Shown here piece after piece: positions 48,776 to 58,671 of a stretch of DNA of 64,000 nucleotides. The notes beneath the pieces are model-generated. The model had not been told where the DNA came from. It saw nothing but the letters and a program-made list of their open reading frames with translations, and did no database searches. A program made the position numbers and the translations under genes. Within the stretch, counting starts at the first letter, position 1. The number at the start of each line of letters is the position of its first letter. This stretch comes from Pseudorhodoferax sp047601025 (GTDB lineage: Bacteria; Pseudomonadota; Gammaproteobacteria; Burkholderiales; Burkholderiaceae_C), in NCBI RefSeq assembly GCF_047601025.1, contig NZ_JASGJZ010000001.1, positions 1,550,001 to 1,614,000 on the forward strand, written 5' to 3'.

Positions 48776-49432
48776 ATGAAACGTCGTGAGTTCTCGAAAG
48801 CCGGCTTGGCCGCGTCCGCCGCCCTCGGCCTGGTGCAGGCCCCGGCCGTGCTGGCGCAGGGCCGGCCCAAGGCCGGCACCGACTACCTGGTGCTCGAAAA
48901 GCCCGCGCCCACCGAAGCGCCCGCGGGCAAGATCGAGGTGGTCGAGTTCTTCTGGTATGCCTGCCCGCACTGCAACCTGTTCGAGCCGCAGCTGGAGGCC
49001 TGGGTCAAGCGGCTGCCGCCCGACGTGGCCTTCCGCCGTGCGCCGGTGGCCTTCCGCAGCGATTTCGTGCCGCTGCAGAAGCTTTATTACGCGCTGGAGG
49101 CGCTGGGCCAGCTCGACACCCTGCACGCCAAGGCCTTCCACGCGATCCACGTCGAGCGGCAGCGCCTGAACACGGACGACGCGGTGATCGCCTGGGCCGT
49201 CAAGCAGGGCCTGGACCAGGCCAAGTTCGTGGAGACCTACAACTCGTTCAACGTGAGCACCAAGGTGCGCAAGGCGACCCAGCTGCAGGACGCCTACAAG
49301 CTCGCCGGCGTGCCGGCCCTGGGCGTCCAGGGGCGCTACTACATCGACGGCGAGACGGCCAAGTCCATGGACCGCGCGCTGCAGATCACCGACGTGCTGC
49401 TGGCCGACCTGCGCGGCAAACCGCGAACATAA
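48776..49432 (+). CDS. dsbA: Thiol:disulfide interchange protein DsbA/DsbL-type
   Basis: 218 residues from the ATG at 48776, set by AAGGAG 8 bases upstream; an earlier in-frame GTG overlaps that site. The signal starts MKRREFSKAGLAASAALGLVQAPAVLA, a twin-arginine-like pattern (KRREFSK). The thioredoxin-fold active site is CPHC (FFWYACPHCNLFEPQ), with the cis-Pro region LAGVPALGVQG. Introduces disulfides in periplasmic proteins. Followed by a hairpin that probably terminates the argS-SPOR-dsbA transcript. Confidence 0.94.
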   Translation: MKRREFSKAGLAASAALGLVQAPAVLAQGRPKAGTDYLVLEKPAPTEAPAGKIEVVEFFWYACPHCNLFEPQLEAWVKRLPPDVAFRRAPVAFRSDFVPLQKLYYALEALGQLDTLHAKAFHAIHVERQRLNTDDAVIAWAVKQGLDQAKFVETYNSFNVSTKVRKATQLQDAYKLAGVPALGVQGRYYIDGETAKSMDRALQITDVLLADLRGKPRT

Positions 49433-49465
49433 GGCGTGGACCTGCGACTTATTGCACTGCACAAT

Positions 49466-49493
49466 GGGCCCGCTGACGCGGGCCCTGTCGTTT
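49466..49493 (+). terminator. Probable terminator after dsbA
   Basis: Perfect 8-bp arms GGGCCCGC (49466-49473) and GCGGGCCC (49478-49485) with a TGAC loop, followed by TGTCGTTT. The T-run is broken, so strength is uncertain. Confidence 0.6.
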
Positions 49494-49543
49494 CTGCCAC
49501 CATGCGTGACCGCTACAATGGCTGAGCAAGAATCGTGCCTTTG

Positions 49544-50155
49544 ATGACCATCCTCCACCGCCCCCTCATCGCCGCCGCCGTCCTCGCGCTGGCCGCCGGC
49601 CTGGCCCAGGCCGAACGGGCCGACCGCGACAAGCCCATGAACGTCGAGGCCGACGCCATGCGCTACGACGACCTGAAGCAGGTCAACGTGTTCACCGGCC
49701 GCGTGGTCGTGACCAAGGGCACGATCCTGGCGCGCGGCGAGCGCGTGGAAGTCTGGAAGGACGCGCAAGGCTACCAGTTCGGCACGATTACGGCCGCGCC
49801 CGGCCAGCGCGCGTTCTACCGGCAAAAGCGCGAAGGGCTGGACGAGTTCATCGAAGGCGAGGGCGAGGTCATCCACTACGACGGCCGGGCCGACAAGGTC
49901 ACCTTCACGCGCCGCGCCATCATGCGCCGGCTGGCCAAGGACAAGCTGCAGGACGAGGTGACCGGCGACGTGATCGTCTACAACAACGTGACCGAGGTGT
50001 TCACGGTCGATGCCGCCCGGCCCGGTGCCAAGGACCCCTCCGGCCGCGTGCGCGCCATGCTGTCGCCGCAGCCCTCGGCCAGCAGCCCGCAGCCGCCGGC
50101 CCAGCCGCCCGCCACGCTCAGGCCCAGCACCCGGCTGGGCACGGAGAAGCAGTAG
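49544..50155 (+). CDS. lptA: Lipopolysaccharide transport periplasmic protein LptA
   Basis: 203 residues from the ATG at 49544; an in-frame GTG at 49535 is an alternative. Signal peptide MTILHRPLIAAAVLALAAGLAQA, then the OstA-type jelly-roll strands (MNVEADAMRYDDLKQVNVFTGRVVVTKG ... VTGDVIVYNNVTEVFTV) and a Pro/Ser-rich tail. Forms the periplasmic bridge for LPS. A TACAAT box at 49514-49519 is a promoter candidate. The usual upstream partner lptC is not here. Confidence 0.93.
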   Translation: MTILHRPLIAAAVLALAAGLAQAERADRDKPMNVEADAMRYDDLKQVNVFTGRVVVTKGTILARGERVEVWKDAQGYQFGTITAAPGQRAFYRQKREGLDEFIEGEGEVIHYDGRADKVTFTRRAIMRRLAKDKLQDEVTGDVIVYNNVTEVFTVDAARPGAKDPSGRVRAMLSPQPSASSPQPPAQPPATLRPSTRLGTEKQ

Positions 50156-50156
50156 C

Positions 50157-50936
<780 letters not shown>

Positions 50937-50949
50937 CCGGGGCCGCGCC

Positions 50950-52530
50950 ATGAAGCAAAGCCTGTCCCTGCGCGTCTCGCAGCACCTGGCGCTCACGCCG
51001 CAGCTGCAGCAATCCATCCGGCTGCTGCAGCTGTCCACGCTGGAGCTGTCCCAGGAGGTCGAGCAGATGCTCGACGAGAACCCGTTCCTCGAACAGGCCA
51101 TGGACGACCATGCGGGCGAGGATTTCGGCCTGGCGCAGTCCGACGCACCGGTGCGCGACGACGACCGCGAGGCCGAGGTGGCGGCCCAGAGCGGGCTGGA
51201 TTACGCCAGCGAGGGCCTGGCCGACACCCGTGGCGAGGCCGAATCGCCGCTGACCGGCCAGGCCGACGAGCACGATTGGGACGGCGACGGCACGCACGAC
51301 CTGGCGCCGGACGACAGCGAATGGGGCGGCGACGCGCCGGCCCGCGGCAACGGCCAGGGCGAGGAGGGCGAGGCCGACGCCACCGAGCTGGCGCGCAGCC
51401 AGGAGTCGCTGCAGGACTTCCTGCACCGCCAGGCGCTGGCGCTGCGGCTGTCCGCGGAGGACACGGCGGCGCTGCGCTTCCTGATCGAGTCGCTGAACGA
51501 GGACGGCTACCTCGAAGACAGCCTGGAGGAGCTGGCCGCCGGCTTCGCCCCCGAGGACCCGGAGGCGCGCGAGGAGCTGCTGCACCGCTTCACCGTCGCG
51601 CTGCGCCTGCTGCAGAACCTGGAGCCGGCCGGCGTCGGCGCGCGCGACCTGGGCGAATGCCTGGCGCTGCAGATCCGGGTGCTGCCGGAGGACGAGGTCG
51701 ACCCCGCGCTGCGCGGCACCGCGCTGCGCGTGTGCCGCCAGAGCATGGAGCTGCTGGCACGGCGCGACCTCAAGCGCCTGGCCCACCTGTGCGACGACAG
51801 CGAGGCCGGCGTCAAGGCCGCGCTGGCGCTGATCACGCGGCTGGAGCCCAAGCCGGGCCGCAAGTTCGTCGACGTCGAGCGCAACGTCATCGTGCCGGAC
51901 GTGATCGTCACCAAGGTCGGGCGCGGCGCCCAGGCGCGCTTCAAGGTCCAACTCAACCCCGACGTGATGCCGCGCCTGCGCGTGCACGACATCTACGCCA
52001 ACGCGCTCAAGCAGCACCGCGGCGGCGGCCGGGACGCCTCCGACACCGCCGCGCTGCAGCAGCGGCTGCAGGAGGCGCGCTGGTTCATCAAGAACATCCA
52101 GCAGCGCTTCGACACCATCCTGCGCGTGTCCAACGCCATCGTCGAGCGCCAGAAGAACTTCTTCACGCACGGCGCGCTGGCCATGCGCCCGCTGGTGCTG
52201 CGCGAGATCGCCGACGAGCTGGGCCTGCACGAGTCCACCATCAGCCGCGTGACCACGGCCAAGTACATGGCCACGCCGTTCGGCACCTTCGAGCTGAAGT
52301 ACTTCTTCGGCTCCTCGCTGGGCACCGAGACCGGCGGCAATGCCTCCAGCACGGCGGTGCGGGCGCTGATCAAGCAGTTCGTCTCGGCCGAGGACCCGAA
52401 GAAGCCGCTGTCGGACAGCCAGCTCTCGGAGATGCTGAAGGAACAGGGCATCGAGTGCGCGCGCCGCACCGTGGCCAAGTACCGCGAGGCGCTGCGCATC
52501 GCGCCGACCAACCTGCGCAAGGCGCTCTAG
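50950..52530 (+). CDS. rpoN: RNA polymerase sigma-54 factor
   Basis: 526 residues. Region I Gln/Leu-rich activator-interacting domain (MKQSLSLRVSQHLALTPQLQQSIRLLQLSTLELSQEVEQML), an acidic region II (about residues 60-140), core-binding domain, HTH, and the RpoN box ARRTVAKYREAL near the C-terminus. Directs transcription from -24/-12 promoters with AAA+ activators. In most relatives hpf and ptsN follow; here an RNA methylase gene follows instead. Confidence 0.96.
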   Translation: MKQSLSLRVSQHLALTPQLQQSIRLLQLSTLELSQEVEQMLDENPFLEQAMDDHAGEDFGLAQSDAPVRDDDREAEVAAQSGLDYASEGLADTRGEAESPLTGQADEHDWDGDGTHDLAPDDSEWGGDAPARGNGQGEEGEADATELARSQESLQDFLHRQALALRLSAEDTAALRFLIESLNEDGYLEDSLEELAAGFAPEDPEAREELLHRFTVALRLLQNLEPAGVGARDLGECLALQIRVLPEDEVDPALRGTALRVCRQSMELLARRDLKRLAHLCDDSEAGVKAALALITRLEPKPGRKFVDVERNVIVPDVIVTKVGRGAQARFKVQLNPDVMPRLRVHDIYANALKQHRGGGRDASDTAALQQRLQEARWFIKNIQQRFDTILRVSNAIVERQKNFFTHGALAMRPLVLREIADELGLHESTISRVTTAKYMATPFGTFELKYFFGSSLGTETGGNASSTAVRALIKQFVSAEDPKKPLSDSQLSEMLKEQGIECARRTVAKYREALRIAPTNLRKAL

Positions 52531-52532
52531 CC

Positions 52533-53744
52533 GTGCAGCACCTGCGCCTGTTCCTGCCCTGCGCCGCCGGCGTCGAGGCCCTGCTGGCCGACGAGGCCGC
52601 ACGCATCGCCGGCTGCCCGGTGCAGGCGCGCCGCGCCGGCGTGCGGCTGTCGGCGCCGTGGCGCGACGCCATGCGGCTGAACCTGTACAGCCGGCTGGCC
52701 CAGCGCGTGCTGATCGAGCTGGCGCACGGCGGCTACCGCCACGAGCAGGACCTGTACGAGGTCGCCGCCGGCGTCGCCTGGGAAGCCTGGTTCACCCCGC
52801 GCCAGAGCTTCAGGATCGAGCTGACCGCGCAGCGCAGCCCCCTGAAAAGCCTGAACTTCGCCGCGCTGCGCATCAAGGACGCGATCGCCGACCGCTTCCG
52901 CGACCGCGCCGGCAGCCGGCCCGACGTGGACACGCGCGCCCCGCAGGTGCGCATCCACGCCCACCTGACGACCGACCGGCTGACGCTGTACATCGACAGC
53001 TCCGGCGAGCCGCTGTTCAAGCGCGGCTGGCGCGCGGACACCGGCGACGCGCCGCTGAAGGAGACGCTGGCCGCCGCCATGCTGGCGGCCAGCGGCTGGG
53101 ATGCCCGCACCCCGCTGTACGACCCCTGCTGCGGCAGCGGCACGATCGCCATCGAGGCCGCGCAGATCGCCTGCGGCGTGGCGCCCGGGCTGCGGCGGCG
53201 CTTCGGCTTCGAGCGACTGGCGCCGTTCCAGCCGCACGTGTGGCAGGCACTGCGCGAGGAGGCCGAGGCCGCGCGCCACGCCCCCACGGCGCCGGTGTTC
53301 GGCAGCGACGTGGCGCACCGCATGGTCGATTTCGCGCAGCGCAACGCCGAGCGCGCCGGCGTGGCCGAGGCCGTGCAACTGCGCGGCGGCGACGCGCTGC
53401 AACGCCTGCCGCCGTGCGAGGAGCCCGGCGTGCTGCTGCTGAACCCGCCCTACGGCGAGCGCATCGGCGTCGCCGGCGTCGCCGGCGAGCGCGCCCGCCC
53501 GGGCCGCGAGGCCGCGCTGGCCGAGGGCGGTGGCGACTTCTTCGCGCGGCTGGCGGCGCACTGGAAGCACCACTACGCCGGCTGGACCGCCTGGGTGCTG
53601 ACGCCGGACACCAAGCTGGCCAGCCGCATGCGGCTGAAGGAATCGCGCCGCATCCCGATGTGGAACGGCCCGATCGAGTGCCGGCTGTTCCGCTTCGACA
53701 TGGTGCAGGGCTCGGCGCGCAGGCCGGCGGCGCCCGCGGCCTGA
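52533..53744 (+). CDS. THUMP-domain class I RNA methyltransferase (RlmL/RlmKL N-terminal-like)
   Basis: 403 residues from the GTG at 52533, 2 bases after the rpoN stop. N-terminal ferredoxin-like and THUMP domains (LFLPCAAGVEALLADEAARIAG ... YEVAAGVAWEAWF), SAM motif DPCCGSGTIAIEAA and catalytic NPPY (LLNPPYGERIG). Corresponds to the m2G2445 23S rRNA methylase half of E. coli RlmL; the m7G2069 half is absent, as in many bacteria. Converges on the GlcG-like gene. Confidence 0.88.
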   Translation: MQHLRLFLPCAAGVEALLADEAARIAGCPVQARRAGVRLSAPWRDAMRLNLYSRLAQRVLIELAHGGYRHEQDLYEVAAGVAWEAWFTPRQSFRIELTAQRSPLKSLNFAALRIKDAIADRFRDRAGSRPDVDTRAPQVRIHAHLTTDRLTLYIDSSGEPLFKRGWRADTGDAPLKETLAAAMLAASGWDARTPLYDPCCGSGTIAIEAAQIACGVAPGLRRRFGFERLAPFQPHVWQALREEAEAARHAPTAPVFGSDVAHRMVDFAQRNAERAGVAEAVQLRGGDALQRLPPCEEPGVLLLNPPYGERIGVAGVAGERARPGREAALAEGGGDFFARLAAHWKHHYAGWTAWVLTPDTKLASRMRLKESRRIPMWNGPIECRLFRFDMVQGSARRPAAPAA

Positions 53745-53763
53745 GCCCCTTCGCTCCCGGCTG

Positions 53764-54183
53764 CTATCCCGCGGCGCGCACCAGCGCGGCCAGCGCCGCT
53801 TCGGCCACCTCGGCGTCCTGCGCGCCGGTGCCCGAGCCGATGCCGATGCCGCCGACCACCTGGCCGTGCAGCACGATCGGCAGCCCGCCCTGCAGGTTGG
53901 TGACGCGGCCGTCCGTGGCCAGCGCCAGCCGGGCGTCCAGGCCCTCGGCGAGCTGCCCCGTCGGCACGCGGCCGGAGGCGGCGGTCATGGCCTTGCGGAT
54001 GGCCGACTCGCGCGAGAGCAGCTTGGCGCCATCCATGCGCAGGTAGGCCAGCAGGTTGCAGCCCTCGTCCACGACGGCGATGCACTGCGGCTGGCCCATG
54101 GCGCGCGCCTTGGCCGCGGCGGCCTCGACCAGCAGCGTGGCGCCTTCGTCGGTCAGGCGGATCCGGGAAGCGGTCAGGGGCAT
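53764..54183 (-). CDS. GlcG/HbpS family heme-binding-like protein
   Basis: 139 residues with the GlcG/HbpS signature: AMGQPQCIAVVDEGCNLLAYLRMDGAKLLSRESAIRKAMTA, then QGGLPIVLHGQVVGGIGIGSGTGAQDAEVAEAAL. Members occur in many catabolic operons (glycolate, aldehyde or aromatic use); some bind heme or corrinoids, others act as accessory or tautomerase-like proteins. Last gene of the minus-strand hydantoinase unit, separated from the SDR by a 111-base gap with an 18-bp GC palindrome. Confidence 0.85.
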   Translation of the reverse strand: MPLTASRIRLTDEGATLLVEAAAAKARAMGQPQCIAVVDEGCNLLAYLRMDGAKLLSRESAIRKAMTAASGRVPTGQLAEGLDARLALATDGRVTNLQGGLPIVLHGQVVGGIGIGSGTGAQDAEVAEAALAALVRAAG

Positions 54184-54264
54184 GGCGGGAATTCCTCGCA
54201 GTGGTAGTTCAAGAAAGGGGCGGCCCAGACTCTCAGGAAAACGCCGGCGCGGCCCGAGTTTTCT

Positions 54265-54282
54265 CGCCCCCCGCGGGGGGCG
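54265..54282. repeat. 18-bp perfect GC palindrome between SDR and GlcG-like genes
   Basis: CGCCCCCCGCGGGGGGCG, immediately after the SDR stop on the minus strand. The T-run (GTTTTC) lies on the wrong side for a minus-strand terminator, so a transcript attenuator, mRNA-stability hairpin or chance are all possible. Confidence 0.6.
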
Positions 54283-54294
54283 GGCTGGGCGCGT

Positions 54295-55101
<807 letters not shown>

Positions 55102-55156
55102 GGGAACTCCTTGCGTATGGGCTGCGTGGGAAAGTAAGGAAGGAAAGCGTAGGCCG

Positions 55157-55969
55157 CTACACCGGCGCGGGCAGGTCGGTCACCAGCATGCAGCCGGGCC
55201 GGTGGGTGGCGTAGCGCGGCACGCCGGCGCGGCACAGGGCCTCGTGCGCCGTCAGGCCGCAGCCCCAGTACAGCATGGTCTCGCCGGGCAGCGGCGGCAG
55301 GGGTTCGCCGAAGTCGGGCCGGCGCAGGTCGCGGATGCCCAGCGCCGCCGGGTCGCCCTGGTGCAGCGGCGCGCCGTGGGCCTGGGGCAGGCGGGCGCCC
55401 AGGCGCCGCACGGCGGGGACGTCCGCATCGGCGAAAGGCCGCGCGGACACCACGATGGGCCCGTGGAAGCGCCCGGCGGGCGTGGCGGCGAGCCGGGTGC
55501 GGAACAGGCCGCCCTGGATGCCCTGCTCCAGGTGCCGCATGCGCACGCCGGCGGCCGCCAGCGCCGCCTCCTGCGAGAACCAGCAGCCCACCACCACCGC
55601 GACGTCGTCGGGCCGCCAGTGGGCGAGCAGGTCCGCGGGCGCGCCGGCGGGTTGGCCGCCGGCCCAGAGCTGGTAGCCGCCGAGGTCGCGCCGCACGTCG
55701 ATGTCCTCCCCCAGCGCGGGCAGGGCCGGGTCGCCGGGCCGGCCCACGGCCAGCAGCGGCAGCGGCCCGGGATTGCGGCGGCAGAACTCGGCGAACTCCG
55801 CCGCCGCCTCGGCCGGCAGCACCACCAGGTTGCCCTGCAGGAAGCCCGGCGCCAGCCCCGAGGTGGTGCCCGCATGGCCCGCGCGCGCGGCCAGGCGCAC
55901 GGCCCTGGGCGAGGCGCCGGGCCCCGGCCGCGCCGCCGCGCCCGCCGGCGCATCGGCGGCGCGCGTCAT
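55157..55969 (-). CDS. DUF1445/D-glutamate cyclase-like putative hydro-lyase
   Basis: 270 residues from the ATG at 55969. DUF1445 features: TSGLAPGFLQGNLVVLPAEAAAEFAEFCRRNPGPLPLL, DIDVRRDLGGYQLW, VGCWFSQEAALAAAGV, FHGPIVVSARPF, MLYWGCGLTAHEAL and the C-terminal THRPGCMLVTDL. A mammalian relative cyclises D-glutamate to 5-oxo-D-proline. Its ATG overlaps the hydantoinase stop (ATGA), which ties the two reactions. A step on a cyclic lactam or ureide is the natural guess. Confidence 0.85.
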   Translation of the reverse strand: MTRAADAPAGAAARPGPGASPRAVRLAARAGHAGTTSGLAPGFLQGNLVVLPAEAAAEFAEFCRRNPGPLPLLAVGRPGDPALPALGEDIDVRRDLGGYQLWAGGQPAGAPADLLAHWRPDDVAVVVGCWFSQEAALAAAGVRMRHLEQGIQGGLFRTRLAATPAGRFHGPIVVSARPFADADVPAVRRLGARLPQAHGAPLHQGDPAALGIRDLRRPDFGEPLPPLPGETMLYWGCGLTAHEALCRAGVPRYATHRPGCMLVTDLPAPV

Positions 55970-57411
55970 GGCGCAGCCCTCAGCGGAATGCCGTGCCGCC
56001 CGCGCCGCAGGAAGCGGCCCTGGCCGGGGCGGCCGCGCAGCTCTCCGTCGGCGCAGACCAGCTCGCCGCGCAGCCACACGTGCGTGGGCCAGCCGGTCAC
56101 GGCCATGCCGGCGTAGGGCGTGTAGTCCACGTTGTGGTGCAGCAGGGCGTTGTCGATCACGGTGCGGCGCTGCGGGTCCCACAGCGCCAGGTCGGCGTCG
56201 GCGCCGACGGCGATCTGGCCCTTGCGCGGCAGCAGCCCGTACAGGCGCGCCGGCGCGGTGCAGCACAGCTCGACGAACTCCGCCAGCGTGAGCCGGCCGG
56301 CCATGACGCCTTCGGAGAACAGCAGCGGCAGGCGCGTCTCCAGCCCCGGGATGCCGTTGGCGATGAAGCGGAACGAGGCCTTGGGGCCGTACTTGAGCTT
56401 GCCGCTCTCGTCGAAGCGGTAGGGCGCGTGGTCGGAGGAGACCAGCGACAGCGCCCCGCTCTGCAGGCCGCGCCAGACGAAGGGCGCGTTCTCGCGCGCG
56501 CGCGGCGGCGGGCTGCACATGCACTTGGCGCCGTCCTCGGCGTGCAGGTCCTCGCTGCCGAGGAACAGGTACTGCGGGCAGGTCTCGGCGACGATGGGCA
56601 GCCCGCGGGCGCGCGCGCCGGCGATCACCTCGATGGCCTCGCGCCCCGAGACGTGCACGATCAGCAGCGGCGCCTCGGCCAGCTCCGCCAGCGCCACCGC
56701 GCGGAAGGTGGCTTCGCGCTCGACCAGCATGGGCCGCGAATCTGCGTGGTAGCGCGGCGCCGTCCGGCCCTGCCGCTCCAGGCGCTCGGTGAGCCACAGG
56801 ATGCAGTCCAGGTTCTCGGCGTGCACCATGGTCAGCGTGCCGCACTGGCGCGCGGCGTCCAGCACCTCCAGCACCTGCAGGTCCGACAGCCGCAGCGCCT
56901 CGTAGGTCAGGTAGATCTTGACCGAGGTGTAGCCTTCGGCGGCCAGCGCGGGCAGCTCCTGCGCCAGCACCTCCTGCGTCGGGTCGGACACGATGAGGTG
57001 AAAGCCGTAGTCCACGTGCGAGCGGCCTTCGGCGCGCGCATGGTAGGCCGCCACCGCCGCGCGCAGCGACTGGCCCTTGAACTGCGGCGCGAAGGGGAGG
57101 ATGGTCGTCGTGCCGCCGAAGGCGGCCGAGCGGCTGCCGCTGGCGAAGTCGTCGGCCATCTGCGCGCCGCGCGCGGCGCTGCCGGGATTGGGCGGCTGGT
57201 CGATGTGGCAGTGCGCGTCCACCCCGCCGGGCAGCACCCAGCGCCCCGCCGCGTCGAAGCGCGTGCGCCCGCCCGCGATGCGCTCGGCCAGCGCGGCGAT
57301 GCGGCCGGCGCGGATGCCGATGTCGCAGCGCGCCAGGCCCTGGCCGACGAAAACCTCGCCGCCATGCAGCACCGTGTCGAAGTCCGCGTCCATGGATTCG
57401 GGCGATCTCAT
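55966..57411 (-). CDS. Dihydropyrimidinase/D-hydantoinase
   Basis: 481 residues; start at 57411 overlaps the receptor stop (ATGA). MDADFD at 57393 is a second possible start. Complete metal site of the amidohydrolase fold: HxH in VDAHCHID, carbamylated Lys in SVKIYLTY, His in MVHAENLD and IVHVSG, Asp in VSSDHAPY. Hydrolyses cyclic amides such as hydantoins or dihydropyrimidines to N-carbamoyl amino acids. No N-carbamoylase is adjacent. Confidence 0.92.
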   Translation of the reverse strand: MRSPESMDADFDTVLHGGEVFVGQGLARCDIGIRAGRIAALAERIAGGRTRFDAAGRWVLPGGVDAHCHIDQPPNPGSAARGAQMADDFASGSRSAAFGGTTTILPFAPQFKGQSLRAAVAAYHARAEGRSHVDYGFHLIVSDPTQEVLAQELPALAAEGYTSVKIYLTYEALRLSDLQVLEVLDAARQCGTLTMVHAENLDCILWLTERLERQGRTAPRYHADSRPMLVEREATFRAVALAELAEAPLLIVHVSGREAIEVIAGARARGLPIVAETCPQYLFLGSEDLHAEDGAKCMCSPPPRARENAPFVWRGLQSGALSLVSSDHAPYRFDESGKLKYGPKASFRFIANGIPGLETRLPLLFSEGVMAGRLTLAEFVELCCTAPARLYGLLPRKGQIAVGADADLALWDPQRRTVIDNALLHHNVDYTPYAGMAVTGWPTHVWLRGELVCADGELRGRPGQGRFLRRGRHGIPLRAAP

Positions 57412-58448
57412 CGCGGCAGCCGGCGGTCGGCCGCGGCCGGCACGAAGCGGCCGTCGTAGATGCTGGCCGGCGTGGGCTTGGCGGGCAGCCCGAAGGCGTC
57501 CGCCACGGTGTCGATCTGGCCGGCCAGGCGCGCCGCGTCCACCGCGCCCAGGCCGCCGGCGCGCGTGGCGGGGCTGTCGATCTGGTTGCGCAGCAGCCAC
57601 TGGAGCTTCTCGGCCTCGATGGCCTTGTTGACCAGCGGGTCGCGCTTGGCCAGGGCGTCGATGGCGGCGGCCGGGTCGGCCAGCGCGTCGCGCCAGCCTT
57701 GGGCGGTAGCCTGGACGAAGGCCCGCACCACCTCGGGCCGGGTCTCCAGCAGCCTGCGCGAGACCATCAGCGCGTTGCCGTACAGGTCCAGCCCGAAGTC
57801 GGCATAGCGCAGGAAGACCACGTCCTCCTGCTTCAGGCCCATGGTCTTGAGGTTGAACCAGACGCTGGAGTCGAAGCCCATGACCGCGTCCACGTCGCCG
57901 CGCGCGAGCACGGTCTCCCGCACGCGGATGTCGACGTTCTCGACCGTGACCCTGGATGCGTCCAGCCCGGTGCGTTTGGCGAAGGCGGGGAACATGCGGT
58001 AGGCGCCGTCGCTCACCGGGCCGGCGACCTTGCGGCCGGCCAGGTCGGCGGGTTGGGCGATGCCGCTCTTCTTCAGCGCCACCACCGACAGCGGGCTGTT
58101 GGCGTAGACCATCAGCACGGCGACCGGCGCCTGCTGCGGGTTGCGCGCCGCGAACTCGATCAGCGAACTGCTGTCGGCGAAGCCGAAGTCGTAGGAGTTG
58201 TTGCCCAGCCGGCTCAGCACGTCGCCGGTGCCGTTGGAGGCGTCCAGCGTCACGTCCAGCCCGGCGGCCTTGAAGTAGCCGCGCTGCTGCGCCAGGAACC
58301 AGGGGGCGTTCGAGCCGTCGGGCTTGTAGTTGAGCGAGAACTTGACGGCGGTCTGGGCCGAGGCCGCCGCGCCGCCCAGCAGCGCCAGGGCCATGGCGGC
58401 CGCGAGACCGAGACGGTGGCCCCAGCGGGGCAGGGAAGCAAGGCGCAT
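57408..58448 (-). CDS. ABC-type substrate-binding protein (NMT1/SsuA-like)
   Basis: 346 residues from the ATG at 58448. Signal peptide MRLASLPRWGHRLGLAAAMALALLGGAAASAQ, then the NMT1-like core (VKFSLNYKPDGSNAPWFLAQQRGYFKAAGLDV ... DFGFADSSSLIEFAARN ... VVRAFVQATAQGWRDAL). Relatives bind pyrimidines, riboflavin precursors, taurine or hydantoins. No permease or ATPase gene accompanies it. First gene of the minus-strand unit; faces the GntR gene across an operator-like region. Confidence 0.88.
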   Translation of the reverse strand: MRLASLPRWGHRLGLAAAMALALLGGAAASAQTAVKFSLNYKPDGSNAPWFLAQQRGYFKAAGLDVTLDASNGTGDVLSRLGNNSYDFGFADSSSLIEFAARNPQQAPVAVLMVYANSPLSVVALKKSGIAQPADLAGRKVAGPVSDGAYRMFPAFAKRTGLDASRVTVENVDIRVRETVLARGDVDAVMGFDSSVWFNLKTMGLKQEDVVFLRYADFGLDLYGNALMVSRRLLETRPEVVRAFVQATAQGWRDALADPAAAIDALAKRDPLVNKAIEAEKLQWLLRNQIDSPATRAGGLGAVDAARLAGQIDTVADAFGLPAKPTPASIYDGRFVPAAADRRLPR

Positions 58449-58570
58449 GGTGGTTCCGTGGTGGGTGGAGGGGCCGGCGCGCGCCGCACCGGCGCACACC
58501 TGGCCTGCACCACGCAATGCGCGGGCCGTGCCTGCGGCGATACTCCGGGAAATCAACCGCTTGGGGCCGC

Positions 58571-58600
58571 ATTGCGCGCAATCGATGCGCTCAATTGCGC
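58571..58600. promoter_or_regulatory. Palindromic operator candidate for the GntR regulator
   Basis: A perfect 12-bp palindrome ATTGCGCGCAAT (58571-58582) and a second half-site AATTGCGC (58593-58600), 23 bases apart, lie in the 223-base divergent region between the receptor and GntR genes. Location and symmetry suit a GntR/FadR-type dimer controlling both transcripts. Confidence 0.6.
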
Positions 58601-58671
58601 GGATGGCGCGCTGCGTGCACCATGCCGGCTCCACCGAACGCCCCAGCCTGGCCCCTGCCCGCCCCCGCCCC

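Noticed and set aside
49449..49464. TTGCACTGCACAA-like sequence after dsbA, reminiscent of PHA-regulator sites
   Set aside because: It stands in a terminator region, no PHA gene is near, and I am not certain of the consensus.
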